DNA from: JANMEB01 sp041745295
GTDB lineage: Bacteria > Planctomycetota > Planctomycetia > Pirellulales > Pirellulaceae
NCBI GenBank assembly: GCA_041745295.1
Contig: JBGTJE010000071.1
Location: 1-64,000 of the forward strand
Direction: 5' to 3'
Length of the DNA: 64,000 bases
The position numbers were made by a program, and so were the translations under genes. The notes below the pieces were generated by a model. It saw nothing but the letters and a program-made list of their open reading frames with translations, was not told the DNA's origin and searched no databases. Below, one piece after another: positions 36,401-44,169 of the stretch (positions are counted from its first letter, which is position 1; each line of letters begins with the position of its first letter).

Positions 36401-36478
36401 CGGCTCATCGCCAAGGATTTCGGCGATCGGCCAGCCAGCCAAAACCCCCAGCCCCATTATCGCGATCAGCCGTCTCAT
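33419..36478 (-). CDS. Large exported TPR-repeat protein, first gene of the ExbB/ExbD operon
   Basis: Protein of about 1019 residues, almost entirely alpha-helical with many degenerate TPR units. The signal peptide is RRLIAIMGLGVLAGWPIAEILGDE. ATG at 36478 is preceded by AGGA 8 bases upstream; a longer frame to 36544 lacks a site. Stretches such as QARDYFDQALKVFEKSLL, YAR-containing repeats and LGALNLAQLYLERGEIDKAIAQLESS show the TPR pattern. A region near residues 420-480 is coiled-coil-like (SLRQEILDLTAQLESSGSDRAAREAELQQKRAAL). It may be a periplasmic scaffold acting with the ExbB/ExbD channel, as TPR partners of Tol-type systems do. Confidence 0.75.
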   Translation of the reverse strand: MRRLIAIMGLGVLAGWPIAEILGDEPAQKLLTKLRENDYFDVAIDYLDAMEQSSLAPPEFKVRIKFEKAETLLLAATATRNITQVEQYLDRADQYLREFAEGKPDPKLLAESDRVRARTLFGRGNLANIQAQSDKLTVAEKNALQTQARDYFDQALKVFEKSLLAQKAVVENYKVDTSDPNSIERRDSLRQEYVETRFMAPAIKEQIAETLGEGEPDRKKLLSEAAVEFSDIATKYARYSRGSYARIAAGRCLTKLGQYDAALNPLVEVLADNVPRSFKLDAAALAIECWEKSRPPRYAEICGRIGDLTDILAPRDVRDPKIAAVQLGYAKACRIYADELSQSPSKDAYSKQINELRGNAAKFAGNVARGSNPLRDTARQVIAKWNLNTNETETPVAEPTNFAEAKSQAITVLETTSSLRQEILDLTAQLESSGSDRAAREAELQQKRAALASAAQKALDLLNLAIRFATSELSREEINGVRMRQAVAQFFLENYYEAAVIGEYLLDRYPTVAGSREAAGVAMRAFLQLHFQAPENDRAFERAKLESICDRIIQQWPDEPGTDEAANTLITLALQDSNLERALGLLNTLEPGSVSRAKLETHMGRMAWNQYLGQSQKPDADPVANQTLLAQAEQLLTSGVANLKPETLTLDSALGALNLAQLYLERGEIDKAIAQLESSHVAPLDVIKQKLSPASDPKFVRETYRTALQAYVSGMRQGQQTNALLEKAHSIVVALRETTTVADAEQKDTLVAIYYQLARELLNQLDRLAQPDEKAAFAQSLATFMQSLKEQTSDAKTLMWVGTTLNSVADKLAASDLEKIATDYRTQAVESLDAAANAGFGADANADGLLSELKRQKAIALRGQGQFEAALQLFVELLRVKPGLVHNQIDAAKTLQLQAEKTADASSFAEAVAGSKKETLPDASRATNVIWGWRQIALATRGKEEFTDTYFEAIYNMSYCRLRYGELLTREDAKNAALSEIKDQWRQFPEMGGPAWKTKFSELAIRIQKSLGQPATGLE

Positions 36479-36667
36479 CCGAGCGATCCTTTTTGCCTGC
36501 TCCACGCCGCAGCGTGAACGCGGAACTCCAACAATTGCGGCCAACTCTAATTCTTAGCTAGGGCAATCCATTAGAATAAACTCAGGGAAGGAGATTCGTA
36601 CCCTAAGGATATCGTCTGCCGCCGAAGTTAGGATACGAGATCCCCGAGGCATTGTCCAACCTGACTC

Positions 36668-38116
36668 ATGCGATCGAAAAAAACAGACCTCCGTAAGCCA
36701 TCGACGCTGCAGTTCAATCGCGGCCTTCCAGCGACGTCCCCGATTCGCTGGAAACTGTTGCTGCTGGTTGGGCTTTTGGTCTTTATCCTGGTGATGATGC
36801 GCTACGCGAGCGACCCCAAAAACTGGGCGTGGATGGGATTCGACCAACGACCCAATGCAGCGCCGAATACAGCGGAGCCCCAAAGCCCGCGATCGGCGCA
36901 GGCCGTGCTTCGGCTGGTTCCCGATCGCGATAGCCCGTCGAATGAAGATGAAGACATCGCGGCTCGCGACGCCTCGCCGAAATTGGATGAGCTCAAGCCT
37001 GCGCTCGGTGAGCTGCGGCAGGATTTCTGGACCCGCCTAGTTCGTCGCTTCGATTCCCCCTCACGGTTGATGCTCTTTGCGTTGGTTCGGGAATCGCCAT
37101 CCACGTCGGAGAAAGTTCCGCTCAAGTCTCGCGAAAACATTGTCGAGCGAATCCAGCAGTTTAGGGATCAGTACGCCACCGAGCTATTGAACCAATCGGG
37201 CGCGCTCGAGAATTCCGATCCGTCGCGCAAGCAGCTTTGGTACGATTTGTTGTTTGAATGGCAAAAGGAATGGAACCAGCATGTCGCACCGACGTTGAGC
37301 CATTGGGCCGGCCAATCCTCAGACGGTAACGCCTCACCTGACGATTTGGCGTACCTTCGCGAAGTCCTGGCGCAGGTTGCGGCTGGATTGGTGCAGGATG
37401 ACGCACCGCTCGGTCGACCGATCGAAGTCCCCTATTGGAATCTGTTGGTTGACGAAGTCCGATCGAACCGCGGCGATCGGATTCCCGCATCCAAGGTCGC
37501 CTGGCTCGAACTGTACACTCAGCCCAAGTCCTACCGCGGAAAGCCCGTGGAAATTGAAGGGCGAATTCGCGGCGCGCGCTTGCAACAGTCGTCAAACCCA
37601 AACGGCATTGTTCCGCAATATTACGAACTTTGGGTCCAGGCCGATGAGAAATCGACGATTCCTTTCTGCGTTTATGCACTCACTATGCCGGCGGAGTTTC
37701 CCCAGCTCACCGAGCGACTGACGACGATGGACGTCCCGACCAAAATAGTTGGCTATTTTTTCAAAAACCGAAGCTATTTGACCGAATCCCAACAGACACA
37801 ATTTTGTCCCGTCCTGTTAGCCCTGGATCCCCAGGTTACGATGCCAACCGCGGGCGCACCGGCGACCCGGCCTCCCTCTCCCTTCACGTTCGGCGGAATC
37901 TTTGCGGGAATCGCGTTGTTGGCGGCTTGGGTTACGTTTCGTGTCTACCGGGCTACGTTGTTTCGCCGTCGGGTCGCGTCGCCTCTCGTCCCCGCGACCC
38001 TTCGTCAACTTCAAAGCGATTCGCAGGTCCAATCGGTGAGCGACCGCTTGGCCCGTTGGGAAGGCTCCACCAACACGGGGTCGGAATCGGACCCAAAAAT
38101 TCAACCTTCTGACTGA
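36668..38116 (+). CDS. Membrane protein of unknown function (first of a paralogous pair)
   Basis: Protein of 482 residues with an N-terminal transmembrane segment (WKLLLLVGLLVFILVMM) and another near the C-terminus (FTFGGIFAGIALLAAWVTFRVY). The part between is exported by this topology and contains a beta-rich stretch LYTQPKSYRGKPVEIEGRIRGARL that looks like an OB-fold-type domain. A similar arrangement (N-terminal helix, central beta stretch, C-terminal helix) is found in the next gene, 17-29 bases downstream. Divergent from the TPR operon across 190 bases. Function unknown. Confidence 0.6.
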   Translation: MRSKKTDLRKPSTLQFNRGLPATSPIRWKLLLLVGLLVFILVMMRYASDPKNWAWMGFDQRPNAAPNTAEPQSPRSAQAVLRLVPDRDSPSNEDEDIAARDASPKLDELKPALGELRQDFWTRLVRRFDSPSRLMLFALVRESPSTSEKVPLKSRENIVERIQQFRDQYATELLNQSGALENSDPSRKQLWYDLLFEWQKEWNQHVAPTLSHWAGQSSDGNASPDDLAYLREVLAQVAAGLVQDDAPLGRPIEVPYWNLLVDEVRSNRGDRIPASKVAWLELYTQPKSYRGKPVEIEGRIRGARLQQSSNPNGIVPQYYELWVQADEKSTIPFCVYALTMPAEFPQLTERLTTMDVPTKIVGYFFKNRSYLTESQQTQFCPVLLALDPQVTMPTAGAPATRPPSPFTFGGIFAGIALLAAWVTFRVYRATLFRRRVASPLVPATLRQLQSDSQVQSVSDRLARWEGSTNTGSESDPKIQPSD

Positions 38117-38144
38117 GCCCAGATTATCTTTTGTGGCGCACACG

Positions 38145-39545
38145 ATGCTCACGGAAACTTCGATACGAAATGGAAAACGGAGGGGGAACCAGAGTAGCCG
38201 ATCGATTCACGCGCTTCGGGTTACGCGTTGGCAGTGCAGATGGTTGGCAAGTGTAGTTTGGATTCTGACTTTAGGGGTCGGTTTGGCGTCCGCGCAAATG
38301 GATACGGAACCGACGGCGCGCGAACTTCTCATCGACGTTTCCGCAACTGATTTCGATTCGTTTGCTTCCGACGGCAGACTCGACTTGCACCACCCAGCCG
38401 TGTTGCGGGTGATGCGGCGACTCACGCGAATCGACTATGAACTACTCGAACGACTGGCCGAGCCGTCGTGGGAGGCCGCCGAGGGACAATTGTTAACGGG
38501 TCGATTGTTTTCTCTGACGGGTGACGTCCATGAACTTCGGGTCGTCGATGTTCCCCCGGCCGCCGATCGCCCCGAGAGTGGATTGAGCGTTTACTTAGTC
38601 CAAGTCGTCCAGCCATCGGGGGCAAAGGCATGGGTGGCTTCGTGTGAAATTCCTTCGGCCTGGCGGGGAAGTTCACCAGAGTCGAATCCGAGTTGTTCAT
38701 GCGCGGCTTACTTCCTGAAATGGATCAACGAAGCCGGGGAAAAAATTCCGTTGCTGGCGACACGGCGGCTGGCATGGCATCCGCAAACCGTCGCGGACGG
38801 TGTTTCCGTTGGACTCGCGAGATTGGGCCAAGCCGGCGTCGACGTGGGCTTGCTCGATTGGGTGCGGCCGCGGGCCGGTCAGAAACTAGACCGCGGTGAA
38901 GTAATGTGTCTTGTTCAGATGATTGCCAAAGCCCAACGAGCCCTCGCGGATGCGCACGGCCTGCCCACGTTGGACGTGGTCAAACTGTTGCAAGAGCCCC
39001 GTGGCCAAGAAGGCGCGAGCGCCAAGTTGGTCGGAACGGTCGAACGCATCACACCGATCGACATGAGCGGCAATTCGTATGCGCGCTGGCTGGGGCTGAA
39101 GCGCTACTTTCAGCTGGACATGTTTGTTTCCATCGGCGATCGCCGAATCAATGTCCCCGACAAATCCAAATCCAACGCGCTGACGTTTGAATACGACTAT
39201 CCCGCGACGCTGGTTGTCGCTGAATTGCCCCCCGAGTTGCAACGCGGCGACCCCGCGGGAACGCTCGTTGAAGTGCCCGTGGTCTTTTTTCGCTTGTGGA
39301 GTTTTCCGTCGATTATGACGCGCCGAGTCGATTCGGATCGACGCCAAGTGGCTCCTCTGTTTGTCGGCGCTGGAATTCGCATCATCACTCCGGACAGCGC
39401 CTCATTTTCTAACAGCGTCACATGGATGGTTGTCGGCGGGGTTGCGTTGTTCGCCCTGCTGGCGTTGTGGCTTTGGTCCACGGGCCGACGCGACCGGCAG
39501 CGTCGGGTGCGTCCTTTACCCGACTTCATTGACTTCAAGGACTAG
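38145..39545 (+). CDS. Membrane protein of unknown function (second of a paralogous pair)
   Basis: Protein of about 466 residues from ATG at 38145; a GTG four codons earlier is equally possible. The N-terminus has a signal anchor (WLASVVWILTLGVGLASAQ), and a second transmembrane segment lies near the C-terminus (SVTWMVVGGVALFALLALWLWS) before a basic tail. The centre contains VVKLLQEPRGQEGASAKLVGTVERITPI, which lines up with LELYTQPKSYRGKPVEIEGRIRGARL of the previous protein, so the two genes seem to be diverged duplicates. Their job is not known. They may be envelope proteins. Confidence 0.6.
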   Translation: MLTETSIRNGKRRGNQSSRSIHALRVTRWQCRWLASVVWILTLGVGLASAQMDTEPTARELLIDVSATDFDSFASDGRLDLHHPAVLRVMRRLTRIDYELLERLAEPSWEAAEGQLLTGRLFSLTGDVHELRVVDVPPAADRPESGLSVYLVQVVQPSGAKAWVASCEIPSAWRGSSPESNPSCSCAAYFLKWINEAGEKIPLLATRRLAWHPQTVADGVSVGLARLGQAGVDVGLLDWVRPRAGQKLDRGEVMCLVQMIAKAQRALADAHGLPTLDVVKLLQEPRGQEGASAKLVGTVERITPIDMSGNSYARWLGLKRYFQLDMFVSIGDRRINVPDKSKSNALTFEYDYPATLVVAELPPELQRGDPAGTLVEVPVVFFRLWSFPSIMTRRVDSDRRQVAPLFVGAGIRIITPDSASFSNSVTWMVVGGVALFALLALWLWSTGRRDRQRRVRPLPDFIDFKD

Positions 39546-39617
39546 CCCACTAGTCGAACTCGGGAAAACTGAGGAAATTGTTGGTCGTAAAATACATTTG
39601 GAGTCGGGAGTTACTTC

Positions 39618-40568
39618 ATGAAACGGGCAAAGATTTCGGTTATCGGTGCGGGGAATGTCGGCGCGACCACCGCGCACTGGTGCGCTTCGATGGAACTCGG
39701 AGATATCGTGTTGTTGGATATCCCTCAAGTCGGCGACATGCCCAAGGGCAAAGCGCTGGACTTGATGCAGTCTTCGCCGATCATGGGTTTTGACGCGACT
39801 ATCCTGGGAACCTCGGACTATGCCGACACGGCCGACAGCGATGTCGTCGTGATCACCGCCGGGATTGCACGAAAGCCTGGAATGAGCCGCGACGACCTGC
39901 TCAGCACAAACGCCAAGATCGTCACGGCAGTCGCGGAACAAATCAAAACCAGCAGTCCCGACGCGGTCGTGATTGTGGTCAGCAATCCGCTCGATGCGAT
40001 GGTTCAGCAAGTCCAGCGAGTGTGCGGTTTTCCCCACCGTCGCGTCATTGGCCAAGCCGGCGTGCTCGACACGGCGCGGTATCGCACGTTCATCGCCCTG
40101 GAAATCGGCTGCAGCGTGGAAGACGTTTCGGCCTTGTTGATGGGCGGACACGGCGACACGATGGTTCCGATGCCAACCTGCACCGCGGTCGGTGGCATTC
40201 CGATTTCGCGCTTGATGGATTCCGCCAAGCTCAACCAGATCGTCGATCGGGCGCGCAACGGAGGCGCGGAAATCGTGGGACTCCTCAAGACGGGCAGCGC
40301 GTACTATGCGCCCGCGGCCGCCTCGGCGCAAATGGTCGAGGCGATCGTGAAAGACAAGCGGCGATTGATCCCCTGCGCGGCCTATTGCGACCGCGAGTAC
40401 GGAGTCGGAGGATACTATGTCGGCGTGCCCGTCGTGCTGGGAACCGGCGGCGTCCAGCGAATCGTGGAGCTCAAGCTGAACGATCAAGAGCGAGCGGACT
40501 TTGAAAAAAGCGTCAGTGCGGTGAAAGAGCTGGTCGGCCAGATGGACAAGCTGATGGTGGCCGTATAG
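39618..40568 (+). CDS. mdh: Malate dehydrogenase (LDH-like type)
   Basis: NAD-dependent oxidation of malate to oxaloacetate in the TCA cycle; 316 residues. The Rossmann motif ISVIGAGNVGATTA is at the start. The substrate-specificity loop ITAGIARKPGMSRDDLL contains the Arg residues of malate dehydrogenases, where lactate dehydrogenases carry Gln. VVSNPLDAM and the catalytic His in MGGHGDTMVP are present. GGGAG lies 7 bases before the ATG. It is a monocistronic-looking gene between the paralogous pair and the esterase. Confidence 0.96.
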   Translation: MKRAKISVIGAGNVGATTAHWCASMELGDIVLLDIPQVGDMPKGKALDLMQSSPIMGFDATILGTSDYADTADSDVVVITAGIARKPGMSRDDLLSTNAKIVTAVAEQIKTSSPDAVVIVVSNPLDAMVQQVQRVCGFPHRRVIGQAGVLDTARYRTFIALEIGCSVEDVSALLMGGHGDTMVPMPTCTAVGGIPISRLMDSAKLNQIVDRARNGGAEIVGLLKTGSAYYAPAAASAQMVEAIVKDKRRLIPCAAYCDREYGVGGYYVGVPVVLGTGGVQRIVELKLNDQERADFEKSVSAVKELVGQMDKLMVAV

Positions 40569-40685
40569 TTCCTGCTAGCTACAAGATCTTGGCGGATTCT
40601 CGTCGGCTTGGGTTGCGATTGACGGCAGCGGGTGACTGTTTTAAAACCATTTCCCACACCAGCGACACCCCAGGATTGAGCACGC

Positions 40686-41417
40686 ATGAATCGAATCAAT
40701 CTCGGACCTTTGGCGACGATGTCCCCAACGTCGCGTGCTGAAATCGATTTCGAGTCGCGGACGATCAGGCCTAAGACTTCGCAGTGTGAACATTCGGTTT
40801 TTATTCCGCTGCATTACGAAAAAAACTATGCCTATCCGCTGATCGTCTGGCTCCACGATCATGGATCGGACGAAACGCGACTTCCCCAGATCATGTCGGC
40901 ACTCAGTTTGCGCAACTATGTCGCCGCCGGACCGCGCGGATCGGACACGTGTCCGGGAAAAGGGTTTGGTTGGCTGCAACAGGCGGGTTCAATCGAACTG
41001 GCGGACGATGCGATCGGCACCGCGATCGACGACGCGTGCCGGCAGTTCAACATCGCCACACACCGCGTCTTTGTTGCGGGCGAGGGATCGGGGGGCACCA
41101 TGGCGTTTCGCATCGCCTTTCAGCGGCCCGAGTGGTTTGCCGGGGTCGTCTCGATTAATGGCCCGCTGCCCACAGGTTCGGCGCCGCTTGCGCGATTGAA
41201 TTCCTGCCGGCAGATGCCCATTTTTTGGACGCAGTGTAGGCGCGATCGCCAGTTCAATGAGGCGACATTAGCCGCGCAGTTGCGGCTGCTTCATATCGGT
41301 GGATTCAATGTGACGCTGCGCCAATACCCCGCCGACCATGACTGTCGGCAAATCTTGCCGGACGCCAACCGGTGGCTGATGGACCTTATCACGCGAGCTG
41401 CGCCGGTTTCTTCCTGA
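40686..41417 (+). CDS. Alpha/beta-hydrolase, phospholipase/carboxylesterase-like
   Basis: Predicted cytoplasmic esterase of 243 residues. The nucleophile Ser sits in GEGSGG (residues about 136-141), preceded by HRVFVAGEGSGGTMAFRIAFQRPEWFAGVVSINGP. The oxyanion region is PLIVWLHDHGSDE, and the catalytic His is probably in PADHD near the C-terminus. The fold resembles the YpfH/esterase group. No signal peptide. Substrate unknown. It starts 117 bases after mdh and precedes a 376-base repeat-bearing gap. Confidence 0.75.
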   Translation: MNRINLGPLATMSPTSRAEIDFESRTIRPKTSQCEHSVFIPLHYEKNYAYPLIVWLHDHGSDETRLPQIMSALSLRNYVAAGPRGSDTCPGKGFGWLQQAGSIELADDAIGTAIDDACRQFNIATHRVFVAGEGSGGTMAFRIAFQRPEWFAGVVSINGPLPTGSAPLARLNSCRQMPIFWTQCRRDRQFNEATLAAQLRLLHIGGFNVTLRQYPADHDCRQILPDANRWLMDLITRAAPVSS

Positions 41418-41480
41418 GGTCCTTCCGATCGGCGAATTCCTAATTGTTTCTTAGTCGCGGAGCAACGGCAGGTGCCTTTT

Positions 41481-41643
41481 CTTCTCGTACTCGTACTCAG
41501 CAACGCGGTACTCGTACTCGATTGAATCCTCGGTGACTTTATCCGTGGATTGGCTCAAACAAGTCACGGACCGATTCATTTGAAATTTGGCTTGGTTCTC
41601 GCAACTGGTCAAGTCGAGCACGAGCACGAGTACGAATACGAAG
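41481..41643. repeat. Inverted TACGAG-type repeat in a gene-free stretch
   Basis: In the gap 41418-41793, runs built from CTCGTACTCGTACTC (41481-41498 and 41508-41520) face runs of GAGCACGAGTACGAATACG (41614-41643). The arms are simple repeats of a hexamer and could form a long imperfect stem. No gene is supported here; the open frames only translate the repeats (VLVLVL, EYEYE). Confidence 0.65.
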
Positions 41644-41743
41644 GGGGAAGCTGAATTAGAACCATGCGCTGAATCCAAGCCCCTGAGCCGGCATTCTGGA
41701 TTTTTGCAAAGTCCACGGCTCATGCTGGGTCCGGTGCGGACCG

Positions 41744-41771
41744 TTGACTATTCTTGGTCTAGCGATAAACT
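41744..41771 (+). promoter_or_regulatory. Predicted promoter of lysWXY
   Basis: TTGACT (41744-41749) and TAAACT (41766-41771) are 16 bases apart, close to the sigma70 consensus. Transcription would begin near 41778, giving a leader of about 16 bases before the lysW ATG, which lacks a clear Shine-Dalgarno sequence. Confidence 0.6.
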
Positions 41772-41793
41772 GGCGCCGCGTTGAATTGAACCA

Positions 41794-41985
41794 ATGGCAA
41801 GTGGACAATACCCTGTGGCTGCGACTGTATGCATTGAATGTCACGCGCAACTTCCGCTGCGCGATGGATTGATCGTGGGTGAAATCGTCCAATGCCCCGA
41901 ATGTGGCGTGGAACTGGAAGTTGTTGAGGTCGAACCGATCCGCCTGCAGTTGGCACCCGAAGTCGAAGAGGACTGGGGCGAGTAG
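41794..41985 (+). CDS. lysW: Amino-group carrier protein LysW
   Basis: Acidic zinc-ribbon protein of 63 residues that carries the amino acid being processed on its C-terminal glutamate. It has the CxxC pair CIEC and CPEC, and ends in exactly EDWGE, the conserved C-terminal motif whose final Glu gamma-carboxyl receives the alpha-amino group of the substrate. The acidic body (VEVEPIRLQLAPEVEEDWGE) is typical. lysX starts 13 bases after its stop. No other explanation of this combination of features is known to me. Confidence 0.95.
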   Translation: MASGQYPVAATVCIECHAQLPLRDGLIVGEIVQCPECGVELEVVEVEPIRLQLAPEVEEDWGE

Positions 41986-41998
41986 GAACGATCGAGCC

Positions 41999-42847
41999 AT
42001 GAACATCGGCCTGCTTCACTCGCGCATTCGCGCCGAAGAAAAAATGCTCCTCGAGGAGTTCAAGCGGCGCGAGATTCGGTGCGAGGAAATTGACGTCCGC
42101 AAGATTGCCTTTCTTTCAGGCCACGTCACTTGGTCACGCTTCGATTTGGTTGTCGATCGCTGCATCAGTGAGGCTCAAGCCGAGGCGACGCTTGCGATTC
42201 TCGAATCGATGGACATCCCTTGCGTCAACCGGTTGTCGGTCCGACAAGTCTGCGGGAATAAACTGACGACGTCTCTGGCATTGGAACGAGCGGGCGTTCC
42301 CAGCATTCCATTTCGCATTGCATTGTCCGCCGAATCGGCCCTGCAAGCGATCGCGGGGGTCGGCTATCCAGCGGTGCTCAAGCCCATCGTCGGGTCGTGG
42401 GGACGATTCCTGGCCAGAGTCAACGACGCCGATGCCGCCGAGGCCGTGTTGGAACATAAGTCGCACTTGGGATCTCCGATGCATCAGGTTTTTTATATCC
42501 AGCCATTCATCGAAAAAGGTGGCTCCGACATTCGCTCGTTTGTGATCGGCGACGAGACCGTTGCCGCGATTCGACGCCGCTCGAATCATTGGATCACGAA
42601 CACGGCCCGAGGCGCGAGCGCGGAAAACTGTGTCGTCACCTCGGAATTGGATCGGATTTCGCGCGACGCCGCATTGGCTGTCGGGGGTGGTGCCGTCGCG
42701 ATTGACGTGGTCGAAACGCCCGACGGACGTTTGTTGATCAATGAGGTCAACGCGACGATGGAATTTCGCAATAGCATCGACACCACCGGCGTCAACATCC
42801 CGGCTCGATTGGTCGATTTCTTCGTCGGACTTGGGGCCGCGGCATGA
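41999..42847 (+). CDS. lysX: LysW ligase LysX/ArgX (ATP-grasp)
   Basis: ATP-grasp ligase joining alpha-aminoadipate or glutamate by its amino group to the C-terminal Glu of LysW; 282 residues. ATG at 41999 is used; AGGA lies 11 bases before it. The RimK/LysX family layout is visible: VNRLSVRQVCGNKLTTSLALERAGVPSIPF, then PAVLKPIVGSWGRFLARV (ATP lid with the GSWGR loop), FIEKGGSDIRSFVIG, and LLINEVNATMEFRNSIDTTGVNIP near the end. The last motif resembles what I recall of Thermus LysX, but substrate choice cannot be settled by eye. Its stop overlaps the lysY start (ATGA). Confidence 0.92.
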   Translation: MNIGLLHSRIRAEEKMLLEEFKRREIRCEEIDVRKIAFLSGHVTWSRFDLVVDRCISEAQAEATLAILESMDIPCVNRLSVRQVCGNKLTTSLALERAGVPSIPFRIALSAESALQAIAGVGYPAVLKPIVGSWGRFLARVNDADAAEAVLEHKSHLGSPMHQVFYIQPFIEKGGSDIRSFVIGDETVAAIRRRSNHWITNTARGASAENCVVTSELDRISRDAALAVGGGAVAIDVVETPDGRLLINEVNATMEFRNSIDTTGVNIPARLVDFFVGLGAAA

Positions 42848-43872
42848 AGCTTCGGGTAAGTATCGTCGGGGCCTCGGGGTACGTCGGCGGGGAAATTCTG
42901 CGATTGCTGTTGGGCCATTCCGGCGTCGAAGTGGCCCAAGTGACTTCGCGCAAACTGGCGGGACGATTTGTGCACACCGCTCATCCCAACCTTCGTTCGA
43001 TTTGCCAGTTGCAATTCAGTCCGCTGGAAGAATTGCAGGATTGCGACCTGCTGTTCCTGGCGCTGCCCCATGGCGAAGCGGCGCGGCAGATCGATCGGTT
43101 TGTGCGGCGAGCGCCGAAATTGATCGACCTCTCTGCCGATTTTCGTTTGCGCGATCCGGCGGCGTATAAAAAATGGTACGGCGAACCGCACCCGGCCCCC
43201 GAATGGCTTGCGCGGTTCACCTATGGATTGCCCGAATTGCATCGAAGCGAAATTCAGAGTGCCACCTGCGTGAGTGGTGTCGGGTGCAATGCGACGGCGG
43301 TCAACTTGGCGCTCTGGCCGCTCGCCAAAGCAGGGATGATTGAATCCGTGGTCGCCGATGTCAAAGTCGGATCGTCGGAAGGCGGTGCCCAATTCAGCTT
43401 GGCGACCCACCACGCCGAGCGAAGCGGCAGCTTTCGAACGTATGCCGCGACTGGCCATCGGCATCAAGCCGAGATCAGGCAAGAACTGGGCGAGATTCGC
43501 TTGAGTATGACCGTGACCGCGGTCGAAATGGTCCGCGGCGCTTTGGCGACGCTGCATGTTTTTCTCCGCGAGCCGGTCGAGGAACCAATCCTCTGGCAGA
43601 CGTATCGCCAAGCGTACGGTAGGGAACCATTTCTTCGCTTGGTCAAGGACAAATCGGGCATTCATCGACTGCCCGATCCGAAGTTGCTCGCCGGGGCAAA
43701 TTTTTGTGACATCGGTTTTCAGCGCGACCCCGACTCGAACCGGCTGGTCGTGATCAGCGCCCTCGATAACTTGATGAAGGGTGCTGCGGGGACTGCGGTA
43801 CAATGCCTCAACCTGATGTCGGGCTTTCCCGAGAAACAAGGGCTCGAGTTCGCCGGATTGCATCCGGCGTGA
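42844..43872 (+). CDS. lysY: LysW-linked semialdehyde dehydrogenase LysY (ArgC family)
   Basis: NADPH-dependent reductase making the LysW-bound aldehyde from the acyl phosphate; 342 residues, homologous to ArgC. The Rossmann motif VGASGYVGGEILRLL is at the N-terminus, the catalytic Cys148 in SGVGCNATAVNLAL, and KVGSSEGGAQ, HRHQAEI and VTAVEMVRGALATLHV follow as in ArgC/LysY. It overlaps lysX by 4 bases. The last codons of the gene form the stem of an intrinsic terminator, so transcription probably largely stops here before lysZ. Confidence 0.93.
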   Translation: MKLRVSIVGASGYVGGEILRLLLGHSGVEVAQVTSRKLAGRFVHTAHPNLRSICQLQFSPLEELQDCDLLFLALPHGEAARQIDRFVRRAPKLIDLSADFRLRDPAAYKKWYGEPHPAPEWLARFTYGLPELHRSEIQSATCVSGVGCNATAVNLALWPLAKAGMIESVVADVKVGSSEGGAQFSLATHHAERSGSFRTYAATGHRHQAEIRQELGEIRLSMTVTAVEMVRGALATLHVFLREPVEEPILWQTYRQAYGREPFLRLVKDKSGIHRLPDPKLLAGANFCDIGFQRDPDSNRLVVISALDNLMKGAAGTAVQCLNLMSGFPEKQGLEFAGLHPA

Positions 43873-43879
43873 TTTTTTT
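43851..43879 (+). terminator. Intrinsic terminator embedded in the lysY stop region
   Basis: A perfect 8-bp stem CGCCGGAT / ATCCGGCG with a 3-base loop (43851-43869) is followed by TGA and seven Ts (43873-43879). The stem lies in the last coding codons of lysY, so coding and termination signals overlap. It separates lysWXY from lysZK. Confidence 0.85.
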
Positions 43880-43880
43880 G

Positions 43881-44092
43881 TTCCCTCTCCCCGAATGACT
43901 TCGCAAACGATCGGACCAAATTAGGTCATGCTCGTGCGAAGTCATTTGGGGAGAGGGTCAGGGTGAGGGGCTGCGTTTGCAACATACTTCCCCCTCATCC
44001 TAACCTTCTCCCCCAAATTCAACTCAAGTCAGTTCTTTCGCTTATTTATCCTTTCGGTTCGTTGATTTCGGGGGAGAAGGAACAAGAAAAGC
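43881..44092. repeat. Two dispersed palindromic repeats between lysY and lysZ
   Basis: The first (43881-43970) has 23-bp arms, 43883-43905 and 43935-43957, with one mismatch and a 29-base loop; its outer ends belong to the CCCTCTCCCC/GGGGAGAGGGT family. The second (43988-44092) pairs CCCCCTCATCCTAACC with a GGGGGAGAAGGAAC end at about 44070-44090. They fill most of the 297-base gap before lysZ. Confidence 0.8.
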
Positions 44093-44169
44093 GCAACACC
44101 GAAACATACGGTTTGGATTACGATAACTTTTTTCGCCACCTGTTTAGGAATTTTAGGAATGGGCAAATC

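Noticed and set aside
41451..41723. Small gene in the gap before lysW
   Set aside because: Its translation is mainly VLVLVL and EYEYE from a TACGAG repeat.
42586..43863. 425-residue open frame on the minus strand opposite lysX/lysY
   Set aside because: Antisense to two intact conserved genes; composition follows the opposite-strand codons.
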